This document shows positions 25,878-37,979 of a stretch of DNA of 64,000 bases, piece after piece. This stretch comes from Nymphaea colorata. Its lineage: Eukaryota; Streptophyta; Magnoliopsida; Nymphaeales; Nymphaeaceae. A model generated the notes under the pieces. The model did not search any database, was not told the DNA's origin, and worked only from the letters and a program-made list of their open reading frames with translations. Location: positions 14,928,106-14,992,105 of the forward strand of contig NC_045141.1 of assembly GCF_008831285.2 (NCBI RefSeq). Direction: 5' to 3'. A program made the translations under genes and the position numbers. Within the stretch, counting starts at the first letter, position 1. Each line of letters begins with the position of its first letter.

Positions 25878-28263
25878 TGTATGTATGTATGTATGTATGT
25901 ATGTATGTATGTATATCCTGCGTACAATATTTGATTGACCACAATTTTGTAAATTCCATTTACCGTACAGGCTCCTAAGGAATTCATCAGAGGAATTATT
26001 CAAAGCAATACAGTTTGTTTTTGCATATTTCTACCTGTTCTCCAAATTTGTTCTAGCTCTTCCAATAAGAGAGGTTGTTTGGAGTTTGGACAGTGCAATA
26101 GCAAATAGTATTCGATAACGGAAAGTGAACAAACAATGGAGAAGTTGAAGTTCATGATGCAACTAAAGTGAATTGAACTAAACTGGTTTTTCATTAACCT
26201 GTTTCATTAGGTTCAATTCAAGGGTTCCCACCGACAAGAAGATGGGACTGAATATGAAAAGACAAAAAAAATGTGGAACCAGAACAAAAGAAATTCAGCT
26301 ATCTCTCCCACACAGAGACAAGGTTACATGGCATGCATATGCTTGGTATGACATAGCATGCGTGCAAACATTGCCATGCCTTTTATTTACGTGTGGCTAC
26401 ACATGCTCAAACTTCAAACTTCTCAGACTGGAAATAGCAGAGTAAAATGTAAAGTTCATCATCGCAAATTCTTCAACAAGGTTCTAGATCACTGTGACTG
26501 AAAACATAAAATAACAAGTCTAAATTGAAAATAGAAAATGCAATACAATTATGGACAAAGTATAAAATAAAAAAAAAGAGTAGATAAATACAAAATGAGA
26601 AGTCAATCATAAGAGGTAATAAACAAAACTGTTTCCTGTGCCACAGATTAGTTTGAATGTGTTGAACCGTACTTGTGTTGTGTCCGCAAAGAATGCACAA
26701 TTTAGGTGCATGTTCACATGAAAAGACATAGTTGTCCCAATGAGAAACTTACAGCAAAGTAAAATATGCAAAATAATGAAACCGAAATCACTCCTGAAAC
26801 AACATCTATTATAGAACCCGATACAAAGTAACTATGAAAAAATAAAACGTTTAATCCTGAGTGTTCACCTTTAGTATATACTCCATTGACCAGCTTACTT
26901 CCTCATAAAGAACAACAAATGGGATGAGCGAAACAGATTCTCCCCCAGTGAAACAAAACAAATGATCCTATTCTAAAAGGAAGCTTGCAGATGGCATCCC
27001 CAATTCTTCATATGAGTGAGACGCAAATGGTAAACTAATAGACTAACATAGAACAATTTCCAGCTTCATTCAGTGGAGATGATCCTATTCCAAACTATTT
27101 GTGACTTTGAAACATCAAACAATAAGCACGATATCCAAAAAATTGAAATCCAGATATTCCCTTTTCCCCACTGTATTAGCTTTCTTTGGTAGTGAACTGT
27201 TTTAATGATAAAGATATATCTGTGTTCTTATTACACTCCTCGAGAATTCTGTCAAATAATTACCCAGTAAAGTATAAACTATTTGTGGCTATAACGCTGT
27301 CATGCCTCTGCAGAAAAACTCAAGAATGTTTACTTCTTCTTGTAATTTCCTCAGACCACAATGAGAAGTGGAGTGGCACTGTGACACAACTTACCACACC
27401 ACAATTTAAAAAAAGAAATCATGTCCTGGATGCTATCTAAAACCTGACAGTGAATTACAGTTAAAATAGACGTCAGTAGTTAAAAGAATGTTTCAGTAAC
27501 TTAGAACGGGCCATTCAGTACGCAAGGCAGAAAACAAGGGAAAATAGAATTTGTTTCTTGTAACTGAAAAGGTCCGGACCATCCGCTATGATAAATAATT
27601 AGAGAATATTCTGAAATTGAACATGTTCCAATGACGTGCACAAGAAAAAACGGTTCTCAAAGGCAGGATATTCTGCCCTGGTGCCTGAGCACTACTGCAC
27701 ATTTCTTATGTTGGGTTCAATTCGGATGTGAAAAACACGCCTTCTACACAAACTATATCGACTGACCTAGAATTTTAAGATAGTATCGATCAGATCAGAA
27801 GCCTATTACCTCAATTAAAATGCGATAAGGAAAATTGGATCAGGAGACAGAAATGTGCGGGGTTCTCGTTCTCCGTCGAGTTGCAAAAAAACAAAACGAA
27901 GATCGAAACCTATTATGACATCTAAACAGAAATCGATCAAAGGTTCGAGGTCCAGGACGCCCATCTCAACAGACAAACGACCAGCCAACCAAGATGCCAC
28001 ACGGTATATTCCATCAAAACACCGCCTTTCAGACAACGTCCGAAAGGAGAGCAAGAACTAGAAAAACCCAATTTCTGCTAAGTTCCAGCGGACTACATGA
28101 TTTTCTTTACACAGATAGCAAAAATCTCACCTGCACATGTCATGTAGGAGACAGCAGCATAAGCCCCTCTTTTCGTCATCCCAGAGCCCTTAAAGAGACT
28201 CTCATCTCTTGATGAATCGCCTGCCAACGATGAAACAGGCAGTACGTGGCCCTTGGACGCCAT
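20098..28263 (-). CDS. Nucleotide-sugar transporter, UGNT1-like (TPT/DMT family), complete, ten exons
   Basis: Minus-strand exons in order: 28263-28131, 25633-25557, 22780-22619, 22535-22402, 21948-21818, 21728-21684, 21509-21412, 20671-20564, 20323-20267, 20172-20098. All junctions are GT-AG. The joined 1020 nt encode 339 aa, normal for the family. The start ATG gives MASKGHVLPVSSLAGD, a short cytosolic tail before the first membrane helix. Family motifs are LVMFNKAALSSYNFP, NVPMYTALRRTTVVFTMIVE, GAFIAGARDLSFDYYGYAM, LNTTLNSALTQTMCGNLK and DFFTVGIGWVLFGGLPFD, spread over about ten hydrophobic segments. Such proteins exchange cytosolic nucleotide sugars for the monophosphate across the Golgi or ER membrane. 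The closest match I recall is the plant UDP-N-acetylglucosamine transporter UGNT1 group, but substrate cannot be read from sequence. Introns 1 and 2 are each over 2.4 kb. Confidence 0.93.
20990..21440. repeat. Tandem duplication spanning an exon-intron boundary in the transporter gene
   Basis: The segments at about 21010-21235 and 21235-21450 are imperfect tandem copies, sharing AATCAATGAACATAGATAAGA, AGATGCCTTTC and CTGACAAATA. The upper copy contains the 3' end of the exon at 21412-21509 and its donor. The lower copy contains a diverged image of that exon end and donor at about 21198-21235. Confidence 0.7.
24498..24526. repeat. (AT)n microsatellite
   Basis: About 14 AT units in transporter intron 2. 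Confidence 0.95.
25115..25435. mobile_element. Short relative of the 10941-12055 MULE-like element, inverted
   Basis: Read on the minus strand, the upper end (about 25435-25365) gives GGGGTGCTGGTG, GGTGCAGCACATCCCAAAAA and TTTGGGTGCA. This follows the left end of the 10941-12055 element almost base for base, and both continue into TATTTATTATATA-like sequence. The lower end (about 25120-25190) has a GC-rich hairpin, CACCCACGTCGGCA against TGCCGACGTGGGTG, like the right end of the larger copy. It sits in transporter intron 2. A target duplication is not clear; CACACTC occurs near both ends. Confidence 0.6.
25828..25915. repeat. (AT)n followed by (GTAT)n microsatellite
   Basis: About 11 AT units, then about 16 GTAT units, in the first intron of the transporter gene. 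The histidine/threonine/tyrosine-repeat frame across it is an artefact. Confidence 0.97.
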
Positions 28264-30201
28264 GATCTATTTCTCCTACGAAGCAACCGCGGATGAAAAC
28301 AGGGGAAGGGGAAGATGGGTCATCAGACAACGGGAGAGAGACGAAGAGACAGAAATTGGGGTGCTCCTACAGACTCCGACGGGAGAAAGGGTCCACGCAG
28401 TGGGGGTTTGGATTGGGAATTCTAAGTTGGTGGTTAGTGGTTACCTCTCGCCGAGTCGCCGTCGCCTCTTTCTCACTTCCTTCCTTTTTTCCGCCTTTTT
28501 ATTATTTTCTGCTTCGAGAATAGTCAAGGTAGACTTCAACGGTTACTAGCGAATGGCCTTAGCAGACAATGGGCCACAAAATTAACAATTTATTCTAAAA
28601 ATAATTCAGAAAATGTATTTCTTTTGGAGTTAACACGGAAGCGATGGAAATATAATTTAATGTTGAGTGAGAACACGAAAAATGATGAAGGAATCGTTTA
28701 ATGATCTGCTTAGAGAAGCTGCTCTGAATTATTTAAAAGAAATTTTCTTCATTAACATGCCTACTTAAAGTTCAGTTGAAGTTGGTTTTTGTTTGCTAAA
28801 GGTTTTTTCACCCTATCACACCTCTCCAATACCTTGATGCATATTCAAAATTATGTCCCCTTTAATGGGTCCGATTGAAAACCAAATTTTGCTTTTGAAT
28901 TGACCAACAGCTTGCCCTCAGGATTAGACTTTTCCTCTTTGAATTTCGCATGTAGAGTGAATACGAAGACATTATCCGCAGATGAATGACTTCTACAGTG
29001 TTTGATGACGTTACTGGTTAAGGTCCCAACCCACAAATAATTCCCATGAAGGGAATCTTCTCGCAGCAATCAAACAAATCCCTAACAGTCAGCATCTAAA
29101 TGAATAATCGAGATTATTGGATTGCTCGAAGATGGCTCTAAGAGAAGAAGCTAAAATGACAGTCATGCCTTAAAAGGGGTAATTTACTTTCTAACAATAG
29201 CCAATACTTGACTTTTTGCTGTCGACAAATTTCATGTTTTTTTTTAAAAAACCCATCCACATTGTGACTATAATGTGAAGAATAATAAAAATCCACCTAT
29301 ATTCACCACCACAATTTGTTTGTATAGACCTTGATTTTACAATCAGAACAGATTGTGCAGTAGAATACAATTGTTTGGCAACTGCCCATCAAGTTTGACT
29401 TGTCATAAAATTTCAAATGCACCTGGAATGGACTTTGGTAAAGTGAAAGAGACATCTGGTCCATCACTGGAAGACGTGGAATAGTCACAATAAGGAAAAT
29501 TTTGGTATATTAGGAGAAGATATGATTTTTTTCATTTAAGCACGCTTTACAAATTTGATGGTAAACATAGTTTTGACAAGATTCAGATAATTCATTCATA
29601 ATCTTCTACAGACTATCCTGAAAAATGGGAGAGATCGGGTATATGAAAGTTCTATCGATCTTTCTGTAATAACAGATATTGATTTTTGAGCCAAGATCAA
29701 ATTCATTTAGTTGTCCTAAATTCAACTTCCGCCAATTACCTAATGAAATCAGATAAACCCAAAAGATGTTTAATGCTACTCTGAGTACATAATCAACCGA
29801 AAAGAGAAAAAGCATACATCTTGGTTCAACCAATTCAAACCCTTAATGGATTAATTTGTAGAATGATGTCTCTATCTATCATTTACTACAAATTCCAAAC
29901 TTCTTCAGTATCTAATAAAATTACCAGCAAGCACCCAATGACTAGAAGGGGAATTCGTACAAACAATCCAATATAACACACAGAATACAAACCAAACGTA
30001 TTTCATGTCAACTAATTTTTAATTCAGCAGTTTCCTTTCATTTTCCTTCCTCTTCCCACAAGGCAATAATCCGAAACTTGGTATCTGCATCTTCATTAAA
30101 GGCAAACTAAAATGCTTGGATGCAGCCTGGCCTTGGAAGCAAAAGGCTAGCCACTGGTTCTAACAGCTATTCTGTAGCATATGAGTTCCTTGTCACTGTC
30201 A
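28264..30201. other. Transporter 5' leader and promoter region, then kinase 3' UTR; no other gene supported
   Basis: The transporter leader and promoter lie in about 28264-28560. A minus-strand 72-aa frame at 28851-29069 has coding-like composition but no recognisable family and may be transposon debris. The 3' UTR of the kinase gene is expected just below 30202. I see nothing else. Confidence 0.45.
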
Positions 30202-33200
30202 TCAATGATCCTCGCTGGAGGTTCGACTTTCTTTCGATGTGGGCTTCGCATTGCTTTCATTAGATAAAAATTCTGTGCTCTCATCTGTCGCTGAAAATCC
30301 TGACATGTCTGGTCTAAACAAGTCGTTGTTTGCTAAATCCACTAGCTTTTCGGTCTGCTCACCTTTAAGCAATTCTACAACCTCAAGCATCGTGGGTCTC
30401 TTTTCTGGCCTGCTCTGGGCACATGCTAATGCAACAAGCAGCACTCTCTTAAGTTCCTCTGTATTGTATTTCTGGTTCAATTTGGGATCAGCCACTTCAT
30501 CATATCTCTTATCACAAACCAAAGGCAATGCCCATTCAACAATAGAATGTTTGTCTCCGCCACCAGACTTCTCTATGGGTTTCTTCCCACTAGCAAGTTC
30601 AAGCAGCAGAACCCCAAAGCTGTAAACATCACATCTCTCTGCTGCTTTACCAAACATTGCATACTCTGGAGCAAGATAACCAAGAGTGCCTTTTACTCGA
30701 GTTGTAACATGAGTAGCACCCTCAGGAATTAGCTTTGCAAAACCAAAATCAGCTACCTGAGCTTCAAAGTCTGAATTTAAAAGCACATTGCTTGCTTTAA
30801 TGTCTCTGTGAATGATGTGGGGTGTATGGTGGTGAAGATAGCTGTTCAATGACAAATTAGGAAGTTTGGTCAGCGATCTTCTCATCTTCATGAAACATAT
30901 GAATGCACCACACTCACACACACATACAGAAAATATAGAGAAAGAAAATGTGGGAAAAAGATTACGAGATCCCCTCTGCAGATCCAATTGCAATTTTCAT
31001 CCGCTTCTCCCAATCAAGGAGGCATTCTGCTGAGTGCTGCCCATGAAGGTGGGAAAGTAAGCTCAAATTCGGCATGAAGTCATACACAATAAGACGCTCC
31101 TGTCCCTCGGCACAGTAGCCACGTAAACTTAGCAGATTCTTGTGCCTAACTCTACCTAGGACTTCAACCTCAACTGCAAATTCCAATTCAGCTTTGGTGC
31201 TCCAGACTTTCAATCTTTTAACAGCAATCTGTTTAGAATAAAGTCAGTAGTCACTGATACAGGTCACCTTCATCGACAAAAAAAAAAAATCATAAAAACC
31301 AAGGCTTGAGCATGCATGATTTGATCCAAACTCAGATTCAACAAAGAAGGAGGCAAGCATCAAAAGGAGATATATGGAGTCAGCTGCCACAAAAGTTTGC
31401 AACAGCAAAATAAGGCAATCTATTAATCAGTAATTCATGAAATGACAAAAACAGCAGTAACCTTCACACACATGCACATGCGCGCATGTGCACACAAATA
31501 TGTGGCAATAGCAAGACAAAATTTCAACCATATGAAGCATAGGAAGTTCATGATCTCATTTAACTACAGCATCAGAAAGATAATTATCATCATGTCTAAA
31601 CAGCAGGAATCAACCATAAGTTCTCTTAAGCTTCCTGCAAAAGCTACTGCTTCTAAAGGACAATAGGAACAGCTCAATTTCAACCTCACACATGCCATGA
31701 GGATGGGGTGTGATGGAGAAAAAACAGAGGATCAGGACATTTATGCATGCCAGGGTCTTATAAGGTGTGCACAATGAAGCAAAACTGAGCATCAGAACAT
31801 TTATGCACGCTATGATCCTGCAAGGTGGAACAAGTTCAAAAGTCCAAGGTTTGCGGCCACGTTTACTCCACCCTCCACCTCAATCAAGTACTGACAATGG
31901 CCATTGTGCAAGCCACAACAGAAACATTTTCAGACCACATTGACCAACTAATATAAAAAGATAAGATTGTATAGAACTTTCCTTTACGGACAATGACAGT
32001 TAAACAGAAACAGGGCACCCTTACAATTACGTGGTCTCTTTGCTGATCATCAAATTATGTGTTTTAGAATTTAAGCCTCAAATACCTGTAACCTCAATAA
32101 GAAAACATGAGCTACTAAACATATTGTAATATTTACTTCCATGTGTTCTAGATGAGTTACTGAAAAGAGCAGTAAATTTGCTTTCAAATGTTTAAATTCT
32201 TCATTTTGCATCACTGTAAAGTTTAAGTAAATGCAGTGTCCTAGTAATATGATCGACCTTTTAGTCACACCTTAGATTCAAGCATTGTAAGTTTCAAAAA
32301 ATCTTGGATATTTTTAATCCAAAAAAGGCTTATGGTACCGAAAGCAACTAATCATTTTAATTGCAGTCTTAACCTTTCGGTGGAACAGCAGTTTCACTTT
32401 TACCATTTGCCCTCATCAGTCACCAGCTATAGAAACTTCAGTGTTAACAGCCACCTTTGTAAATGCATCATCATCCACCTGCTTGCCTACTCAACCACTG
32501 GGCTGTGACTTTTGTGAGAATGGCTTGTCAAAGGTTACATGCATAAGGTCTATTACAATTTTCATGCCTTTACTGTTGAATGGTGTCTCCTTTTAGCACA
32601 AATTTTCTTAGCAAATCAGAGTGCCAATTACAAATCATTAATGAAGTTGTCCAGTCAGAAGTTGAGATTATATAAACTCAAAGCAACAACACAAGGTAGT
32701 GGTAAGGGTCTCATGAGTGCTGTGGCGTGTCTGACAACCACAAGACCTCCTCTACTGTAGACAGGTGAAATACCATCAGTAGGGAGGTTGATGAGAAAGT
32801 TTCAATAGAAAAGATCCTCTGGAAAACCCTGTAAATTATAGAAAGCGATGAAATGTTCCTATGAGCCATGTTGTTGGGCAAAGTAGGATGGGCAACACAA
32901 CCCTCACTGACATGTTTCTTTATGAAGTCAAGAAACAGATTGGAGAACGTGGATGGAAAGTCTGTTCAGAAGCCAAAAGCTAATGATTGTGTGCAGAAGA
33001 TGCTAAGGAAATTTGTCTCAAAACCTAGATGCCTAGAGAGCACTGCTAAATTAGACAGTTTGTGTAGAAATATTGAGCTCTCAGAAGAGAACTTCTTTTG
33101 GTGCTAGATGATGTGTAGGATCAAGAGTGGTGAGAGCACATAGAGGCTATTCTTGGGCGAGGTGAAGTAGGGAGAAAGCTTTCATCAGCAAGGGAAAAAA

Positions 33201-35026
33201 TTTATCTCTGGGATTAAAGTTCTTCATATGCACAAAGTGGAGCACTTCTCCTTTGATGAGGTTTGGTATCCTGCGTTGCAAGAGGCACTGAAGGAAGGGA
33301 AGACAGAAAATCATCTGGCGAGTCAAAATCAAAATAGAAGATAATATTGAAGTTAGGACTGATGTTATTCATATGCACAAAGTAGAGCAATTTTATTTTA
33401 ATGAAACTTGGCATACAGAAAGAAGGCAGAACAGAAGATCAACAAGTGAGCCAAAATCAAAATGTAATAGAACATTGAAGTTAGGATTGTGAAGAACCGT
33501 GGTGGACCACTGCCCGTGATCTAGACACACAGTGAAGGGTTTTATGCATTCCAAAAATATGAGGGATGAGTGTGCATTTGCACATGAGAGTGGGATGAAG
33601 ATGCCATCATCTTCTTCTCCGATGATACTTCCAGGTCTCAAGCGAATCTTTGATTACTTGTCACCTCATTTGAAGAACTTTCTACTCAGCTATAAAACGG
33701 ACCTTGATTCCTCTACCAAGTTACTACTGAAACAATGCTTGTGCTTCTGTTCCAAGTATTTTTGTTCACCACCAGATATTCACAGTCCTTTACAGTGCCA
33801 CAAAATATTATCATACTTTCTGAAGAATGAAACTAAGCTACTGTTAGACTATCACCAAACTGATTTGGAAAATCACATTGTTTCCGTAATTCCTACAATT
33901 CACGTCGCTTATCTTAACCTACAAAACACGGTAAAATGGTCAGACAAGCTACACATTTGGAAACAAGCTTCAAGAAAGCACGTTACAGCTAGGAATTAGG
34001 ATTCTGAACTTTGCTTGTACGTTGTTATCCGCAGTTGAACACCCTAAAGCATAAATAAGCACATCACGGTCAATAATGAGAACACTTGGAGATCCAAAAC
34101 CACAAATAAGCATATGGTTGCCAAAAATGAAACAGCCCAAAAGAAAAAAATTCTTATCGACAGTGATAATCCCAAAAGAATAAGTAGTTTATGATAAAAA
34201 ATGAAACATCCAAATACTGATCAAGTTAAACAAAAAAGAAAAGAAACCAAGAAGAAGAGATGCATCTTCTGACAATCTCAATAGAGTATAAGATGAATGT
34301 AAACCTTTTTATTAATGAATGTCGACCTTTTATTAAGGTCCTATTTATGGTGATTATTCTACCGGAAGATCCTTGGCGGGGACATGTCAAAACTTGCCCA
34401 CCACCCACAATAGAAGAAACACCACAAAGAGAATAGAAAATGAACCGGCAAAACGTACACATACATGAGAGAGCAATTCCATGCACACAACATGGAGAGG
34501 AGAGGGAGGAAGGGCGAACGAACCTGTGATCCGTCCCACAACTGCCCCCAATAGACGCTGCCGAAGCCGCCTTCTCCGAGCTTGTTGTCATAATTGAAGT
34601 TGTTGGTGGCTGCGTGCAACTCCTTCAACGAGAAGATCCTCCACGTTGTGCTCTTCTTCTCCCCACCCTTCCTGCAGAATTTTCAGCATCAATGCCAATC
34701 CTCACACTTCCCAATGTTCCCATAATATCCCTCTCCTCAGCTAAACTAAAAAAAGGAAAGAAAAGAAAAGCCATGATTTCTTCCAAATTTTCCCCTTTAA
34801 AAACAAGTCCTTTGCGCAATCGGCTTTTGGTTTTGGATCACCATCATATATATATATATCAAAACCAAAGTCCAAGTGAAGAAAAATAAATATCGTTCTG
34901 AAAAGCCTCACTGGATCTACAGCTCTTAGAAACGTATGCCAGAGAGAGGGAAGGGAATAGAAAGAGAGAGAGAGAGAGTCACCGAGGCTTAGACTTTCCA
35001 CCGCAAAGTTTGAAGCAAAAGGCCAT
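30202..35026 (-). CDS. PTI1-like receptor-like cytoplasmic kinase (At3g15890 type), complete, four exons
   Basis: Minus-strand exons: 35026-34983, 34671-34524, 31228-30966, 30841-30202 (stop), all GT-AG, giving 364 aa. The start [14 protein letters not shown] has two cysteines that could be acylated for membrane attachment; there is no Met-Gly myristoylation signal and no receptor or membrane domain. Kinase motifs: glycine loop GEGGFGSV at 47-54, catalytic lysine in AVKRLK at K68, HRDIKASN at 163-170 (an RD kinase), DFG at 183-185, activation segment with [16 protein letters not shown] at 209-211. The C-terminus after the kinase fold is a Ser/Glu-rich tail. PTI1 family kinases act downstream of receptor kinases in defence and stress signalling; the specific role here is inferred. 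Intron 2 (31229-34523, 3.3 kb) contains an antisense NLR relic. Confidence 0.95.
32780..33990 (+). pseudogene. Degenerate NLR (NB-ARC, CNL-type) resistance-gene relic
   Basis: Plus-strand NB-ARC motifs occur in correct order across shifted frames: a decayed P-loop ([10 protein letters not shown], about 32890-32917), kinase-2 LLLVLDDV (33092-33115) followed by a TAG where the family has tryptophan, an RNBS-B-like RKLSSAR (about 33172-33192), a GLPL-like [12 protein letters not shown] (33486-33521), and an RNBS-D-like LKQCLCFCS (33727-33753). Kinase-2 running into a former tryptophan points to the non-TIR class. Several stops and frameshifts make it non-functional, and no LRR or N-terminal domain is visible. 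Part of the segment between RNBS-B and GLPL is duplicated (about 33220-33345 and 33360-33475, both with MHKVE). It lies wholly inside intron 2 of the PTI1-like kinase gene, on the opposite strand. The 155-aa frame at 33532-33999 is part of this relic. Confidence 0.75.
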
Positions 35027-36061
35027 CTCGTCCTGTTCCTTTGGGTACAGACACACACTCCCCTGGAGGTTGGAGGGATCGAAGCTCTCAGGATTCCTAT
35101 TCTGGAGGCCGCCTTCCTCCCGACAACGACAACAGCAACAACTGCATCACGGGAGAATATAAGTCTTCTGCAATCCTCTTCTGGAAATTCCCGAATACCT
35201 CTCTCTCTCTCCCCCCTCTCGTTGGGATGTATGCAAAATGAGAGAGGCGAAGCAACGGTCGGCTTTCTTCTCCTCGTCACGCTCTGTCCCTCTGTCTTCC
35301 TCTATCTCTCTCTCCACCTTCGACTTTCTTCCGTTTCCTTTCTGCGCGCAGCCAGTGGGGACGCAGGTTTTTTTTTTTCAAAAAAAAAAAAAAAACTCTT
35401 GTCAGTTTGCATTCAAGACCCCATATTTTACAGATAATTCTAAGAGCCGGTTTGGATTTTTTTTTTCTAATCTTTGCCCTTCTTGGGACAACTTGCCTAT
35501 AAATTTTATGCAGCAATTTATATGTCAACCATACCTCCCCATGAATCCATGTGCAGGCGAGGAGGGTTCATTATATATGTGTGTATGTGTGTTGATAAAA
35601 ATGAAGAGAGATCAAATCAATTTATTTCTTATTAGATTTTTTTTTTTTATAAAACAAAGCATGTCAGCCACGAGAAGAATGCAACATGTGATCTTAAGAT
35701 GAAAAGCATGTTGCTTTAGTTTAAGTTTGATTTGTAAAACCATTCAAAAAATTTCATAATCAAATCTCAAAACAAATTATGATCATTACTAAACGATTCG
35801 AGCCTAACTAACATGAGCTACTAGATACCAATTAAGAAAAACTGGTAGGTTCAAGATTCTTATATGTTAGATTGATAATAAACAATTTCAATTATTGATC
35901 TTTTTTTAGATTGATGGTTGAGAAGAAGAAAAAAAATATGAGAACTAACATTAGATTATAAAAATGTGTCGTCATTATCTTTTCATTATTTTTCTCTCAA
36001 TCGTCGATATAAACAAAAAAAAAGATCTGAAATTGTTCTTTATCTATCTAACAGCTCAATC

Positions 36062-36811
36062 TTTAGCATCTACCAGTTTCTCTATAAATTAATTAGCTAA
36101 ATCATCCGCACTTCGTTTAGTTTCTCTAAAATGTTTGACTCAGAATCTTTTGAATAAAAATATAAAAAGAATAAGCTTATATCAGAGAACTCTCAAAATT
36201 TGTTTTTAGATTATGATAAAATAGCAGGGCCGTAAATGAAAAATATGTTTCTTACAATCTTATGCGCCCGCCTGACTTTTTTGACACAGTCAAAATAACG
36301 GCAGTGAAAATAACGCGCCTTAAACAACGTATAAAAAGAAAGTTTCGGGAAATTAAAGACGTAAAATTCAATTTCGACCTATTTGATGATGCCAAAGATA
36401 AAGAAATATCAAAATTTAAAAAACTAAAATATTTTTCTACCCTTACCCTTGATTGAGTTTTTTAAAATTTTAATTAAAAGTTTGGTAATCATTTTTTTTT
36501 AAAGAGATTTGAAACTATTATATTAATATATTCCAAGGTCCAACATTGAAATTTTCTCACGGGTTTTCTTGGCTCAGTCTGTGTCAAAAAAGAATTCCAA
36601 ATCATTCAACTTTGTTTTAGAACAGGTCCGAGTCAAATACATACGATTGAAAATAATTTTCTTTAGTCTATTTTGAAAACCGAGTGACTCGTTGGTATAA
36701 GTAGGATTTGAAAAAGGAGGAAGATAGATACTCGATTTTAAGTGAGTAAACATAATTTCATGTTTAATTTCGTAGATATATATATAGAATTTTGTGGAAA
36801 GTCTTATTTGG
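36062..36811 (+). repeat. Direct repeat copy 1
   Basis: Matches 37332-37979 with shared words such as TTTAGCATCTACCAGTTTCT, ACAGGTCCGAGTCAAAT and GATTTTAAGTGAGTAAA in the same order and strand. The copies diverge by substitutions and indels; copy 1 is about 100 bp longer. Confidence 0.85.
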
Positions 36812-37331
36812 TAAAAATCTCACATAAATTTGAAAGAAAATTTGAGAACCAACATATACTATGGGGTTTTATACTTTTACGGCTACATTACATCTTTATC
36901 ACCTTTTGCATAATACAGATTCAAACAAACCTTGGATCATAGTAATAAACAACGTCTTCCAGAGGTTTTTTTTTAACAGAATACGGTGAACTTGAAAAAA
37001 ATAAAAAATACGATATATTTTAAAAAAATAAAAATAAAATAAATGGAAAACTAATAACACAAGGATAAGTACTTTTGAAACAAATAAAAAATGAAAAAAA
37101 AAACTATTTGACATTAAAAAACTGAAAAAATGCAAAAAAAAGTGAAAAAATGCGTTAAGAACGTGTTTTTTCATTTTTAACGTTTTTTTTCAAAAAAACA
37201 TATTTTTTAAAGTTTTAAACAGACATGTTTTTTTTTCACTTTTTTAAAAAAAAACGTGTTTTCTGTTGTTGTGCTTTGAACCCCTTAATCATTTGAATAT
37301 TTTTCATATTTTAATTAATTTTCATATATTT

Positions 37332-37979
37332 TTTAGCATCTACCAGTTTCTCTAGAAATTAATCGGCTAAATCATCCACACCTTATTCGGTTTATCTAAA
37401 AATGTTTCACTCAGAAACTTTTGAATAAAAATATAAAAATAATAAGCCTATATCAAAGAATTCCCAGAATTATTTTTAGATTATGTTAAAACAGCAGGGC
37501 CGTAAAAATCAATTTCAATGGTGCCAAAGATAAAGAAATATCAAAATTTAAAAAAACCATATTATTTTTTCACCGTTGATTAAGTTTTTTAAATGTTTAC
37601 TTAGGAAAAATGTTCCAATGCCGACCAAAGTCTGGTAATGGGATTGGAACAGACTATCATTTTTTTTTTTAAGAGATTTGAAACTATTATATTAATATTT
37701 TCACGGGTTTCATTGACTTTGTCTACGTCAACAAGGAATTCCAAATCATTCGAGTTTTTTAGAACAGGTCCGAGTCAAATATATATGATTCAAAACGCTT
37801 ATTTTTATACGATTTTGAAAACCCAATGACTCAATCATATAGATGTGTAACATATAAGACTTTTCTATTCTAGTTACAACAGGAAAAGAAGGGAAACAAA
37901 TATTCGATTTTAAGTGAGTAAATATAATTCCATATTCGATCTCATAGAAGCAGATAAAATTTTGTGAAATTTTATTTTG
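37332..37979 (+). repeat. Direct repeat copy 2
   Basis: Second copy of the 36062-36811 repeat, offset by about 1270 bp. The ~520 bp between them is A/T-tract rich with no coding potential, so an LTR pair looks unlikely and a segmental duplication more likely. Confidence 0.85.

Noticed and set aside
28253-28549. Plus-strand 98-aa frame over the transporter start
   Set aside because: Antisense shadow of exon 1 and the 5' leader of the transporter gene.
30239-30732. Plus-strand frames of 128 and 61 aa
   Set aside because: Antisense to the last exon of the PTI1-like kinase.
33532-33999. 155-aa open frame as an independent gene
   Set aside because: Its LKQCLCFCS segment and position after GLPL fit the NLR relic, and upstream motifs lie in other frames with stops.
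36062-37979. LTR pair of a retrotransposon
   Set aside because: No TG/CA ends, primer-binding site or coding interior; the spacer is only about 520 bp of A/T tracts.
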